DNA from: Budorcas taxicolor
Lineage: Eukaryota > Chordata > Mammalia > Artiodactyla > Bovidae
Length of the DNA: 64,000 bases
Assembly: GCF_023091745.1 (NCBI RefSeq)
Contig: NC_068911.1
Coordinates: 164,534,004-164,598,003 of the forward strand
Direction: 5' to 3'
A program made the translations under genes and the position numbers. The notes beneath the pieces are model-generated. The model was not told the DNA's origin, ran no database searches, and worked only from the letters and a program-made list of their open reading frames with translations. This document shows positions 23,590-34,859 of the stretch, one piece after another; the stretch's first letter is position 1, and every line of letters starts with the position of its first letter.

Positions 23590-25480
23590 AGGTAGGCAAA
23601 CGGGATTTATCACAAGACTGTGACCCCTTATTTTAACCTTGTGAGACACATTCTGCCCTGTCTGTTGTACAGAAGGATCACATGGCTGATAGAGCTGAGC
23701 AGGGATTCTAACAGGTGGTGCTGGACCCAAAGCCCAGGCTCTTCTTCCTACCCTGGGACTTCCAGGTAGAATATTGAATGTGTAGCCCTCAAGTTCACAA
23801 AATAACTGCTTGTCCTAGATCTCCAAGAGAAGAGTTGTTAGACTCCCTCACAGGCCATCTTTTCCTTTTCCCTCCCCCACGTCTCCTCCACCCTTGTCGG
23901 TTGCACATCCCACTTTCTCTCATTTCTCGTATCATGGACGCAAACTGGGGCAGCCACAGTGTCATGCTGAAAGGAGCCCTCTCTGCCTGCCTGTGCCCCT
24001 GAAGGGCCACACCTGCAGCCGTCCTCAGCCAGCTGGCTGAGCCACCCACCACACCAGGTACAAAGCCTTCCCTGGCCTCTGCTGCCATGTGACCTTTTGT
24101 CTGGTGGCAAGGAGATGTGGGCGGTGAGGACTGAGGGCTTTCCTTCAGGTCAGGCTACTTGGGTTGCTGGTAGAACTTTGGATCTTTAAGCCACCAGCTG
24201 TCCCAGTTTGAGGATTAGGGCCTGTGCAGACGCACAGAGTCTTTCTTTGCTGAGAAGTGGGAAGAGGAAGGAAGAGTGCAAGGAGACTAGAGACTCAAAC
24301 CGAAACAGGCCCTGGGGCTGTCAGGGGCTCCCAGGGCCCAGCCTGGCTGGGAATGTCCCTTCCTGCAGCCCAAATAACTACCCAAGGATGACCCAAGACA
24401 GAGAATTCTAGGCCACCAGGAACTCTTGAAACTAAGTACTTTGAAACTCTCAAAGATCTTATAAGAGAGAGTTCCCTTGGTTGACTTTACACAGGGCTAC
24501 ATTAAGCAAACAGCTTTTTTTCCCTTGTTAAATTTCCTTTGTACAACGTCCCTGTTCCCCTTCCACCTCTTTCTGTGACAGGCTGCACTTCTGTCCATTC
24601 TAGGAGCCTCTCGGGGCTGCAACCATCCAGTGTGACTTGAAGCTCTTCAATTGTTTTCTTCCAGATGCTTTTTGAACATATGGTGACATGACTGAAATCA
24701 GCATTTTTGTTTTCTCTGTACCTCTCTCCATCTGCCATATACCTTTTTCCAAAATTTCTGGCATAATCTATGTCTCTTCTGCCTCTCGGGGTGTTTGTCC
24801 ATCCACAGATTCCCATTCCAGAGGAAAGACTGCTCTTTGGCTCCCCGCAAGGCTAACCTTTCTAAGTTGATGGCTCAGCCAGTTAGTTTTTAAACCCAAG
24901 GAGGCCTGCCCCTTTCCAAGACTTAAAGGAGTTCTAGAAGCTGATGGTATTCAGGCCCGTCCCCTGCTTGACGAGCAGGCCCACTCTGCTCTGGCACGTG
25001 CTGCCAGTGTGCTGCACCAACCTCTAGGGCACCTTCAGGTACTTAAGTAGCAAATGCCCCTGCGGTAAACACCCCCTCTCAGGGAACTGGAAGCCGGAGC
25101 CCAGGCCCAGGCCACAGGGCCTGCAGTACTCTGAGGGAGGTTAGCCCAGACAAGAAATGGGCCATAGGACTGTGTGCTGGCTCTGAGCCTGGAGGAAGGT
25201 GCCCGTGGCTGTCACCTCCTGCAGCTGCCTGGCAGGTAACCAGAACGTGCTTGGCTCTCTCCGCTTTTGGCTGCGCTTTCTGTGGGGAAGTGATTCTGAT
25301 CTGACTTCACTGCCATTCCCCACCTCTCCCCCTGGGCCACTGTGGCTTTTTCTTGGTGGCTGGGCAGGAAGCCTCCAGAGCCTGAGGGAGTTGCTGTGCT
25401 TGATGACAGAGGCCATCAATGGATGTAAATCACTGAGATATAAATCACTGAATTTATTGGAAAGGAATTGAACACAGTTT
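23590..25480. other. Unique-looking intronic DNA
   Basis: This stretch has no recognised repeat, exon or RNA gene. Short open frames are present on both strands, without features that would support them. Confidence 0.5.
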
Positions 25481-25493
25481 ACTCTCCCCTCTG
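25481..25493. repeat. Target site duplication, left copy (Bov-tA)
   Basis: ACTCTCCCCTCTG is repeated exactly at 25687-25699. Confidence 0.93.
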
Positions 25494-25686
25494 GGCTTCC
25501 CTGATAGCTCAGTAGGTGAAGAATCCACCTGCAATACAGGAGGCCCCGGTTCGATCCCTGAGTTGGGAAGATCCCCTGGAGAAGGGAAAGGCTACCCACT
25601 GCAGTATTCTAGCCTGGAGAATTCCATGGACTCTATAGTCCATGGGGTTGCAAAGAGTTGGACACGACTGAGCGACTTTTACTTTC
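25494..25686 (+). mobile_element. Bov-tA SINE with 13-bp target duplication
   Basis: The tRNA-derived head (GGCTTCCCTGATAGCTCAG, B-box-like GGTTCGATCC at about 25548) is followed by the Bov-A body (CTGGAGAAGGGAAAGG, GGACACGACTGAGCG). A perfect 13-bp target duplication defines its ends. The tRNA-like part is a SINE promoter, not a tRNA gene. Confidence 0.95.
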
Positions 25687-25699
25687 ACTCTCCCCTCTG
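25687..25699. repeat. Target site duplication, right copy (Bov-tA)
   Basis: This is the exact copy of 25481-25493. Confidence 0.93.
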
Positions 25700-28600
25700 A
25701 GCACACTTCTCCAGTGGTAGGCACCCAGGTGGACAAGGGCCTCACAGAGTGACCAGACCAAGTGCCCAGCCTGTGCCCACTGAGTTAGGCAAAAAGCACA
25801 TGGCCAACTTATGCAGCTGCTCTGAAAACCCAACCCAGCAAAGCCTAGCTGAGATGCAGGACACACAGCACTCTGATGACCACAAGCTGCCCGGGCCAGC
25901 CCCATGTGACCCCGTGACCCAGGGACATGCTGGGGACTGCAGGCTCCAGGTCGGCATGGCAGAGGGCGTTTCCTGAGGTTGAGGACCTCCCTGTCATCAC
26001 CCTGGACCTGACAGGCTGTGGGGAGTGCTCAGAAGCAGAGCCCACAAAGGCAGCGGCACTGCTCTCCAGGCCCCAGGGGCCCGGCTCTCCCCCTGGCTTC
26101 CTCACGCCACGCTTCTCACTGGGTGTCTCACTCAGTGGTGGGCCAGCCTCGATCCTTCTCTGGACACCTTCATATTTGAACTCCCTGGAACCTTCCAGAA
26201 GGAATTGCTCTCATTTTAATTTATAGATCTGTTGTTTGCTTTAGCACTGTCAGTTGGACATCATGTATCCCTTTTACTAATTTAGGATTCTTCACACTGT
26301 GTATATTGTGATACCAAAGCACTTTTCTTGGGCTCTGCTGTGCCACGAGGCTTTGCCTCTACGCTAAATACCCCCATGGGTCCTTGTGATTTCATTTGAC
26401 TTTATCGAGACTCTGCCCCAGCTGCTTTTGTGTCCACCTTGACAGTCCCAGCCGCTTATCACTTCCCCACCACTGTCCAGATGAAACCAGTAATACCCTC
26501 TCAGCCTGGTTGTAAGCATGAGGCCCGGTGGGGGAATGGTTAGCTGGGAAGCCAGGTCTAGTAGTCATAATTGTTGATGGAGAAGAGGAAAGGGTCTGAG
26601 TGAGGAACCAAGGAGGGACTTGCTTGTGAGTCACACCTGACGCCTGGCTCCAGCACCTGTATTGGCCACTACAGGCTTTGTTAGCTGTTTCTTGCTTCTG
26701 CCCCGTGTGTCAGATACTCAGAATTGCGTATGTGGTTGAATTTTAGGTCAGTGAGTTGGTGTTATACTTTTTAAATCAACTGGAATTAAATCACTTAATG
26801 CATTTGTCATGTTGAGAGATTCTTCCTTAGTTCTGACAGCCCTCCAGTTTCAACCCAGTCTGTTTCTTCTCGTTAGTCTTCAGTGCAAATGGTCACCATC
26901 TTGTTGTGTCATAAATATTCTAGGAAACCATCAGTGTTCTGTTCTTGAAGCTGAAGGAACCCTTTACTCCTTTAGGCTTTTTTCCTGTTGTATTTTCCAA
27001 CTGTTAGATTCATCAAGCCTAACTTGTACGTTTCTGTGTAATCATTTGCCTCAGAAACACCAGCACTTTGCTGTGTGCCCCGTGAGGCAGGCTGCACCTG
27101 AGGCTTCGTGGCCCTTGGCCTTCTTGTAACAGAGTGGAGGCGGGTTTGAGGGTAGAGTGTGGAGGAATGAGTGTGAAACCACCTTCCTAAGATCCTCTGA
27201 GGGATCTGTTGCCCAAAGTGCTGGGAACACTGCTGTGGAAACTCAGTAAATAAAAGGCAAAGCAAAGAGCCAGTTCATGACTAAGAAAATTCTCACAGGG
27301 GCATGGGAGGTGGGTGTAGGAGAGTGAGTATGTGTCCATCTCCTGACTCCCTGGGCCCAAGGGTGAGGACAGTCTCTCTGTCCCAGCCCCCTGCACAACT
27401 CCTGGAGCCCACAGGTGCCCAGCAAGTGCTGAATGCTTGTTTCCAGGGAGCAAGCTGCATTTGTTCTTTGCCCCTTCATGTTTTGTGTTTCTGCATTCTT
27501 CAGTATTCTAACGACACCAGACTCTTGTCACCTTAAGGTTTTCATACTAGTAAATAACATGCCAGACCCTGAGATAAGACCTTTACCATCACCCCATGGT
27601 GTGGGAAGTGGAGGTGAGGAAAGTTAGCTGTCAGGCTACGCAGGCCATGTGTGGTGGACCCCCCACCTTCCCTCTTGACTTTAACAAGCAAGAGTACTAG
27701 GAAGTTGCTGCTGCCCTCTATGCTTTGTTCCAAAGCGAAGCTGCCCATCCATGGGAGAAGCCTGCCTTCCTGCATGTCCTTCCCATCCAGGCCAGACCAG
27801 GTCCTCACAGAGGGCTGAGGTCAGCGCTGGTCAGAGCCCCGAAAAGACTGAACTCATGCCAAGAGACCACAGGATTCTTCAAGAAGCTGTTTTACATCCA
27901 GAATCGTGTTACATGCCAGATGGATCATTTCCCACTGCCAGACTTAGAAAGTGACCCCTGGAAATTCCTCAACAAGGGGAAAAGGAGGTCTGCCCATGTG
28001 CCTTGTGGGCAGAGCATTGCTGGGTGTTTCCTGGATCAGATCAAGACACCTTTCCTTTGCCTAGCAAACTGTCGGACCCCTGCTAGTGTCAGCTACCGTG
28101 CGTCCCCAAAGCACACCGCCCACTGAGGCAGACACACGTGGAAGACAACATTCACAGGTGGTGACAAAGGCTGTGGTGGAGGTGAGCGCCCAGGCTCTGT
28201 GTGAGGTCAGCAGTGGACACTTCCCTGAGCTGTGTGCTGCCTATAAGGATGTTGTGGTGAAGTCAGCAGCCAAGCCTTTGTGTTGCTGCAAAATCACCAG
28301 TGGGCAGTGATTCTGCAACACTCAAATGTGACATTGGAGGAACCAAACTTGAGTTTCCCGTAGATTTGCCGGGAAGTGGACTGGCATAGACACCACTGGG
28401 CAGGGAGCGTGGTCCCTCTCCACAGTGGCTATGGAAGGTCGGCCACAGCCAGGGGACCACGCAGGACCCTGCAGGGCACTGGGCAACTGTGGGCGCAGCT
28501 GGGCTGAGGCCAGAGAGCCCTGGGTGCTGTGGCCTCTGCCTCCAGGAACAGTTCTCACCCTGAGGGAGGCCCAGATGGAATGGGCTGGTCCTCCCAGTCC

Positions 28601-30453
28601 TGATGGCTGCCCAGGCCTGGCCTGAGCCACCTGTGAGAAGCTCCCAGAGGGCATTGCAGACGCAGAAATCTGGTCAGCTTCCCAGGTACCCAGAGGCCTC
28701 TTTTAGAGCATCTCTAGGTCCTGGAAAAACAGGACTCTGTCTGCATCCTGGTCTGTCCTAAAAGATAGAATTGGCCTGCAGAGTGGTAGTTCGAGAAAGC
28801 AGAACCATGGGCTCTAGGCTGGCTTTGACATCCACTGGCCTAGACCCCATTAATCCAGCTCACCTGGAGGAATGAAAGGCCTAATCCAGGTTGTTTAGGC
28901 CTTAGCTCTAAGATAGAGTTGAGGGTAGCCCCTGGAAAGGACTGGAGTCTTCATACAGCCTGTATCTGAGAGCTTCCCTCAGCCCAGAGGGAAGGGTAGG
29001 GTAGAGTGGGGGTGAAAAGCAGCAGACTCCTTGCTCACCAGCCCCACCAGTGCACCAGTGTACACAGCCCGTGTGTGTGTGTGTGTCTGTGTGTGTCTCT
29101 AGGTGGGGATATGATGGTGTTGGGGAAGCCCAGAGACCCTGGATGGGAACAAATCCACTTAACCACTCTGAACTCAGTTCATGAAACCATGGGTCAATAT
29201 TTGAAGAGCCACATAATTAATAAGAGCTCTGCCAGACTCAACACACCGCATCCCAGTGGGAGATAAGACAAGTGTTAGTTCAACAGAAACAGCCCAAGAG
29301 GAGAGATTTTTTTTTGTAATCTGTTAGGTTTCATACTTAGAGTGAGGTGGTCTGCTCTGGACAAGCGTGTTCATCTATCAGGTGACCAGCAAATGAGCCC
29401 CAGCCACACTGACACCCTGTGTTGGATCTAAGTGATGACTCTCTACAGGCAAGGAAGAATTGCATTAAAGCAGATTCAGCAGGTCCCATCAGGCCAGCAG
29501 AATCTGACATAGCTTCTGTTTTGTTCCCGTGCCTGCCTTCCAGCAGAGAAAAGCTGAGGGAAGCTACAGGAACCTCACTCCTAGGCCCTTTTCCTGAGGG
29601 GGTTGCTGCTTCCACTCCCTGCCCCCAGAAGCAGGCCTCCTTCCCTCTTTTCCCTGGAGCACCAAGCAGATCCTGTCTCAGAGGTACTTGGTTCGTTCCC
29701 CAGACAGGCATTTGACTTTGTGGTTCTTGGTCTAAGCCAAGTTGAACAGCGCCTATGTGTGCCCCCTTGGCCCCGAGACACAGAGATGGGCAAGGCCTGG
29801 TCCCTAGACAGGAAAAGTGGCCTCAGAAGAGACAGTATCAATCAAGTGATGAGTTCTGGGGCTAGAATCAGCTGAGAGGACCATGGACTGAGAACGGTGA
29901 TGCCTGAACTGAGCCTTGAAAACTCAACCATGATGCGTGGAGGTGGGCTAGGGCATGGTAGGCAAAGGGAGCAGCCTGGAAACCCCAGGGTGGGGCCCTA
30001 AGAAGTGTGAGTGTGCATCACCCAAGAGGAAGCCCAAAGAGAGTGCTGGTTTCCTCCTGGCTGCTGGGGGAGCTGGGCTGAGGCCAGCTGCAGGTCAGTG
30101 AGAAGTGCAGGGGTCAAGGGAGCTGCAGCCTTTGAAGCTAGACGCCAGCCTGCCCTCAGCTCAGCCCCTGTGAGGGCCCTTTACACAGTCAGGGGTGGGG
30201 CAGTTCTAACAATATGGAACTCCCCAGGGGAAACAAAAAAGTACCTGAATTCTTTGCCCAGCTCAGAGTTCAGTGAGGAAACACCCTCTTGGGGCATACT
30301 TAGAAAGGCTTGTGCGAGGCTTGTCAAGGTGTCTCAGAGGCTCCCAGGGCTGGCTTCCAGACCAGACTGTCTAAGGGTCGAGATGGCCACAGCCCCATGG
30401 ACAACTCTCCCTGGCATTCTGACCTGCTGGGCCAGCATGTTTCCGCAAGTGGA
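25700..30453. other. Intronic DNA, mostly unassigned
   Basis: Moderate-GC intron DNA with a GT-rich microsatellite at 29071-29097. There is probably an old L2/MIR-type remnant around 29850-29970 (CTGAACTGAGCCTTGAAAAC type block). Open frames are short and overlapping, with no recognised domain. Confidence 0.45.
29071..29097. repeat. (GT)n microsatellite
   Basis: GT tract of 27 bp with one CT interruption. Confidence 0.9.
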
Positions 30454-30460
30454 ACAGGAG

Positions 30461-30699
30461 TTCAGTTCAGTTCAGTTGCTCATTCGTGTCCGACTCTTTG
30501 TGACCCCATGAATTGCAGCACGCCAGGTCTCCCTGTCCATCACCAGCTCCCGGAGTTCACTCAAACTCACATCCATCGAGTAGGTGATGCCATCCAGCCA
30601 TCTCATCCTCTGTTGTCCCCTTCTCCTCCTGCCCCCAATCCCTCCCAGCCATCAGGGTCTTTTCCAATGAATCAACTCTTCACATGAGGTGGCCAAAGT
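30461..30699 (-). mobile_element. ART2A / BovB 3'-end element, first of a tandem pair
   Basis: Minus-strand 239-bp copy with (TTCAG)n start, truncated at GGTGGCCAAAGT. ACAGGAG flanks it at 30454-30460 and 30700-30706. Confidence 0.93.
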
Positions 30700-30706
30700 A
30701 CAGGAG

Positions 30707-31283
30707 TTCAGTTCAGTTCAGTTCAGTTGCTCAGTCATGTCCGACTCTTTGTGACCCCATGAATTGCAGCACGCCAGGCCTCCCTGTCCATCACCAACTC
30801 CCGGAGTTCACTCAGACTCATGTCCATCGAGTCAGTGATGCCATCCAGCCATCTCATCCTCGGTCGTCCCCTTCTTCTCCTGCCCCCAATCCCTCCCAGC
30901 ATCAAAGTCTTTTCCGATGAGTCAACTCTTCGCATGAGGTGGCCAAAGTACTGGAGTTTCAGCTTCAGCATCAGTCCTTCCAAAGAAATCCCAGGGTTGA
31001 TCTCCTTCAGAATGGACTGGTTGGATCTCCTTGCAGTCCAAGGGACTCTCAAGAGTCTTCTCCAACACCACAGTTCAAAAGCATCAATTCTTCAGTGCTC
31101 AGCCTTCTTCACAGTCCAACTCTCACATCCATACATGACCACAGGAAAAACCATAGCCTTGACTAGATGGACCTTAGTCGGCAAAGTAATGTCTCTGCTT
31201 TTGAATATGCTATCTAGGTTGGTCATAACTTTCCTTCCAAGGAGTAAGCGTCTTTTAATTTCATGGCTGCGATCACCATCTGT
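30707..31283 (-). mobile_element. ART2A / BovB 3'-end element, second of a tandem pair
   Basis: Minus-strand copy of about 577 bp, same orientation, beginning directly after the shared ACAGGAG. It ends at CACCATCTG, followed by ACAGGAA at 31284-31290. On the minus strand its open frame 31052-30735 holds the BovB C-terminal region. Confidence 0.93.
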
Positions 31284-31290
31284 ACAGGAA

Positions 31291-32277
31291 TAGTGTTTGC
31301 CAAAAAGAGGACCACAGATGAAAGAGGCAGAAGCTTCGAGTCTTTAGCCAGTGATAGGAGAACTAGAGCAATGGAAGCAAATTTTCTCAGCACCATGTTC
31401 ATCCCAGAGGCAGCACCAGGAGGCCGGAGCCCCAAAGGCAGATGACGGGAAGCGTTCCTATGGGGAGGTGTGGCGTCGGGGGAGTCCTGTTCCTGTCCTG
31501 GCCCGCTGAGCAGGAGACAGGCAGAGGTAAAGCATGGGCTAAAGATAAGACCTCCAAGGTTACAGAAATGTCTCAGCCTGGCCGAGCCCCGAGGCAGGCT
31601 TGCCTGTTTGCTGGCGCGGCATGGCCGGCCTCCGACATGGGGGCCGGGAGCCTCAGGGAAACGTTCTGGCTCTCTGCGGTTACCGGGGAGCTGGCAAGCC
31701 AGGTGGGGATGAGTGGCCATGACTCCACAGCCGCTGCAACCCTTGCTGAAGGCCAGAGGTGCCCTTGACAGGAAGGAGAGACGGCAGTGGTAGTGACGCA
31801 GCATACCACCCCAGGTGCCTGACCCCTTGGGGGCCTCTGTGGCCTCAGGGCAGGCCCTGTGCTCACCCCGCGCTGCCAGCAGAGCCCTGGGTTGGGCGCT
31901 ACTCAGGAAACCCTGCTGCCCAATCCTTAGAAAGCTTAAGGCAGCAACATGGGACCACCTGAGGAAAAGCAGTGGGCGGGGCACCACTGCTTTGGGAGTG
32001 GCGGTCACGTGACCTCTCGGAGCCTCCCTTGCTGATGTGAAGGGTCTAAGACTCCCTGTGAAACTCGAAAGGGCCAGCAGTGGAAATGCCCAGAGGCATC
32101 TCTGCTCACCCCTGCAAGACTCAGGCCAGGCCCCCACCCCACAGCGGGGTGGACAGTGGCTGTACCTCCAGCCTGTGCCCTCTTCTGTGAAATGGAGATC
32201 TCAGAATCCCTTCTCTCTCCCTGTCCCTCAACTGTAACGAGGGTCATGTGGCTCTCACACGTACAGATAACGTACGT
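31291..32277. other. GC-rich unique intronic DNA
   Basis: A 304-codon frame without a stop is present on the minus strand (32137-31223) but runs into the ART2A element at its 3' end. Overlapping frames also exist on the plus strand, and no domain is recognisable. I treat it as composition-driven and non-coding. Confidence 0.55.
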
Positions 32278-32942
32278 TCAGTTCAGTTCAGTTGCTCAGT
32301 CCTGTCCTACTCTTTGCGACCCCATGGACTGTAGCATGCCAGGCCTCCCTGTCTGTCACCAACTCCTGGAGCTTGCTCAAACTCATGTCCATTGAGTCAG
32401 TGATGCCATCCAACCATCTCATCCTCTGTTGTCCCCTTCTCCGCCTGCCTTCAGTCTTTCCCAGCATCTGGGTCTTTTCTAATGAGCCAGCTTTTCGCAT
32501 CAGGTGGCCAAAGTATTGGAGCTTCAGCTTCAACATTAGTCCTTCCAATGAATATTCAGGGTTGATTTCCTTTAGGATTGACTGGTTTGATCTCCTTGCA
32601 GTCCAAGGGACTCTCAAGAGTCTTCAACACCATAGTTCAAAAGCATCAATTCTTTGGTGCTCAGCCTTCTTTATGGTCCAACTCTCACATCCATATATGA
32701 CTACTGGAAAAACCATAGCTTTGACTAGATGACCTTTGTCAGTAAAGTGATGTCTCTGCTTTTTGACATACTGTATAGGTTTGTCATAGCTTTTCTTCCA
32801 AGGAGCAAGCATCTTTTAATTTCAAGGCTGCAGTGATTTTGGAGCCTAAGAAAATAGTCTGTCGCTATTTCCATTGCTTTCCCATCTATTTGCCATGAAG
32901 TGATGAGACCAGATGCCATGATCTTAGTTTTTTGTATGTTGA
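32278..32942 (-). mobile_element. BovB 3' end, minus strand
   Basis: A 665-bp copy from the TTCAG tail to the region encoding K-I-M-A-S-G-L-I-T-S-W. The coding frame is broken at about 32620 and 32730. A plus-strand BovB piece begins immediately to its right. Confidence 0.9.
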
Positions 32943-33093
32943 ATGAACCACTAGACCATTCAGGTATGACCTAAATCAAATCCCTTACGATTATACAGTG
33001 GAAGTGACAGATAGATTCAAGGGCTTAGGTCTGATAAGAGTACCTGAGGAACTATGGGTGGAGGTTTGTAACACTGTACAGGAGGTGGTGATC
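32943..33093 (+). mobile_element. BovB internal fragment, inverted relative to its neighbour
   Basis: About 150 bp of BovB linker sequence on the plus strand (ACTAGACCATTCAGGTATG, then GATTATACAGTGGAAGTGA). It abuts the minus-strand 3' end at 32942 and may be the inverted 5' part of the same insertion. Confidence 0.85.
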
Positions 33094-34364
33094 CAACATT
33101 GTGAAGCACCATAGAAATGTAAGGGATTGGTCTTGCATAGGCAAGGCAAAAAACTGCAGATAAAAAACTTAGTGAATGCCTACTGTGTGCCCAACACTGT
33201 TCCAGGCCCTGGGACTCGAGGCAAATGGAGCTGGCTGAGCTGGCCAGAATGAGGCCAGAGTGGGACAGGTGTGAATGGCAGGAAGGGGGCCTGGCCAGTA
33301 AAGGTGTAGGTGAGGGGAGACCTGGGGGAGCAGAAGCCAGCACAGGGCCACAGGGTGAGAAAGTAGGATTTGTGTCAGCTAGGAGCTGAGGGGCAGCATC
33401 AAGGAGGCATCTGACAACACAGTTCTTGGTTGCTCTCTGGGCCAGACTGAGCAGAGGCTGTGGAGCATGGAGACCCTCGCTGGGCCCACAGCCCTGCCCC
33501 TGCCCCAGCATTGAAGACTCGTAGCCCTGGCTCCACAGGTCTGCCTTGGGTTCAGGGTGAGAAAGAAGCACTGATGTTTTCCCAAAAGATTTGACAAGAA
33601 ACGCTGTCTTCAAAGAAGCTGATCCCACCCACCTGCTTGGCTAAAACTGTAGTTCACTCTTGGGCCTTGTTCCCAAACAAAGCCAAAAAGGGCATGTCAG
33701 GGTTATGAGGAACCTCACAGGGGCCTTTGCAGGGACCGGAACCCCGGCCCATCCTGCCCAGGCAGTCTCCCTGGGTGGTTTTATACAAGACCTGCCTGCC
33801 AGTGTGCGTCCCTCCTGCACCTTCCACCTGTCTGTCTCTTCCCAGTGGCTTCAGCACTGGTACCCACGGGAGGTCACTGTGTCAGGGCTCAGGCCCCACC
33901 CTGCTGCTGCAGCTGGGCAAAGCAGCAGCCTGTGGGGAGCTCACTGCACCCTCTACCGCCCGCCGGCACTGCAAGCCCTGATCGCCTGTGTGCCCTGGGC
34001 AGCTGCACCACCCCACCCCACCCCACCCCCCCACACACAGGAATGCTGGTCACCCGACAGAAATCCACAATCCCACAGGGCTTGGTGGCAGTGGAGCTGA
34101 TGTTCTGGGACCGGGTGGGAGGAGAAGGTGGAAACTCAGGTTCCTTCTTTATGTCAGAGGAGCCACTACTTTCCAAAAGCCTCGAATTCACAATCTGCCG
34201 TTCCAGAAAATCCTTTTCACCTGGACAAGTCCCTTTCCTCCCAGTTGCATCAGGTAGGCCTGGCAGCCCCTCTCATCAAGTTGGGGCTGAGGACAGTCTT
34301 CAGAGTCAAAAAGGCTAGTGTCCTGACCACAGTCCTGCCACACCCTGGCTCTATAATCTACATG
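33094..34364. other. Unique-looking intronic DNA with a CCCCA tract
   Basis: Includes a possible MIR/L2 remnant at about 33155-33240 and a CCCCA-repeat tract at about 34010-34036. Open frames on both strands lack recognisable features. Confidence 0.5.
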
Positions 34365-34380
34365 GTAAAAAAAAAAAAAA

Positions 34381-34850
34381 CACCACTTTGCCGACAAAGG
34401 TCCATATAGTCAAAGCTGTGATTTTTCTAGTAGTCACGTACAGACATGAGAGTTGGACCATAAAGAAGACTGAGCGCTGAAGAACTGATGCTTTCGAATT
34501 GCAGTGCTGGAAAAGACTCTTGAGAGTCCCTTGGACAGCAAGGAGATCAAACCAGTCACTGCTGAAGGAAATCAACTCTGACGATTCATTAGAAGGACTG
34601 ATGCTTAAGCTGTAATACTTGAGCCACCTGATGTGAAGAGCCGGTTCATTGGAAAAGACCCTGATGCTGGGAAAGATTGAAGATAGGAGGAGAAGGGGAT
34701 GACAGAGGATGAGATGGTTGGATGGTATCGTCAACACAATGAACATGGGTTTGAGCAAACTCTGGGAGATGGTGAAGGACAGAGAAGCCTGGCGTGCTGC
34801 AGTCCATGGGGTCACAAAGAGTTGGACATGACTTAGGGATGATACAGCAA
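34381..34850 (+). mobile_element. BovB 3'-end fragment, diverged
   Basis: A plus-strand copy of about 470 bp (TTTGCCGACAAAGGTCC to GAGTTGGACATGACTTAGG) with many substitutions. An A14 run sits at its 5' side. Confidence 0.88.
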
Positions 34851-34859
34851 CAGTCCGCA

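Noticed and set aside
25494..25570. tRNA gene, from the GGTTCGATCC B-box-like motif
   Set aside because: It is the tRNA-derived head of a Bov-tA SINE; no cloverleaf or tRNA 3' end is present. The same holds for the other Bov-tA and CHR copies.
31223..32137. 304-codon open frame on the minus strand
   Set aside because: It spans GC-rich unique DNA and then reads into an ART2A repeat. It has no recognisable domain, and equally open frames exist on the other strand.
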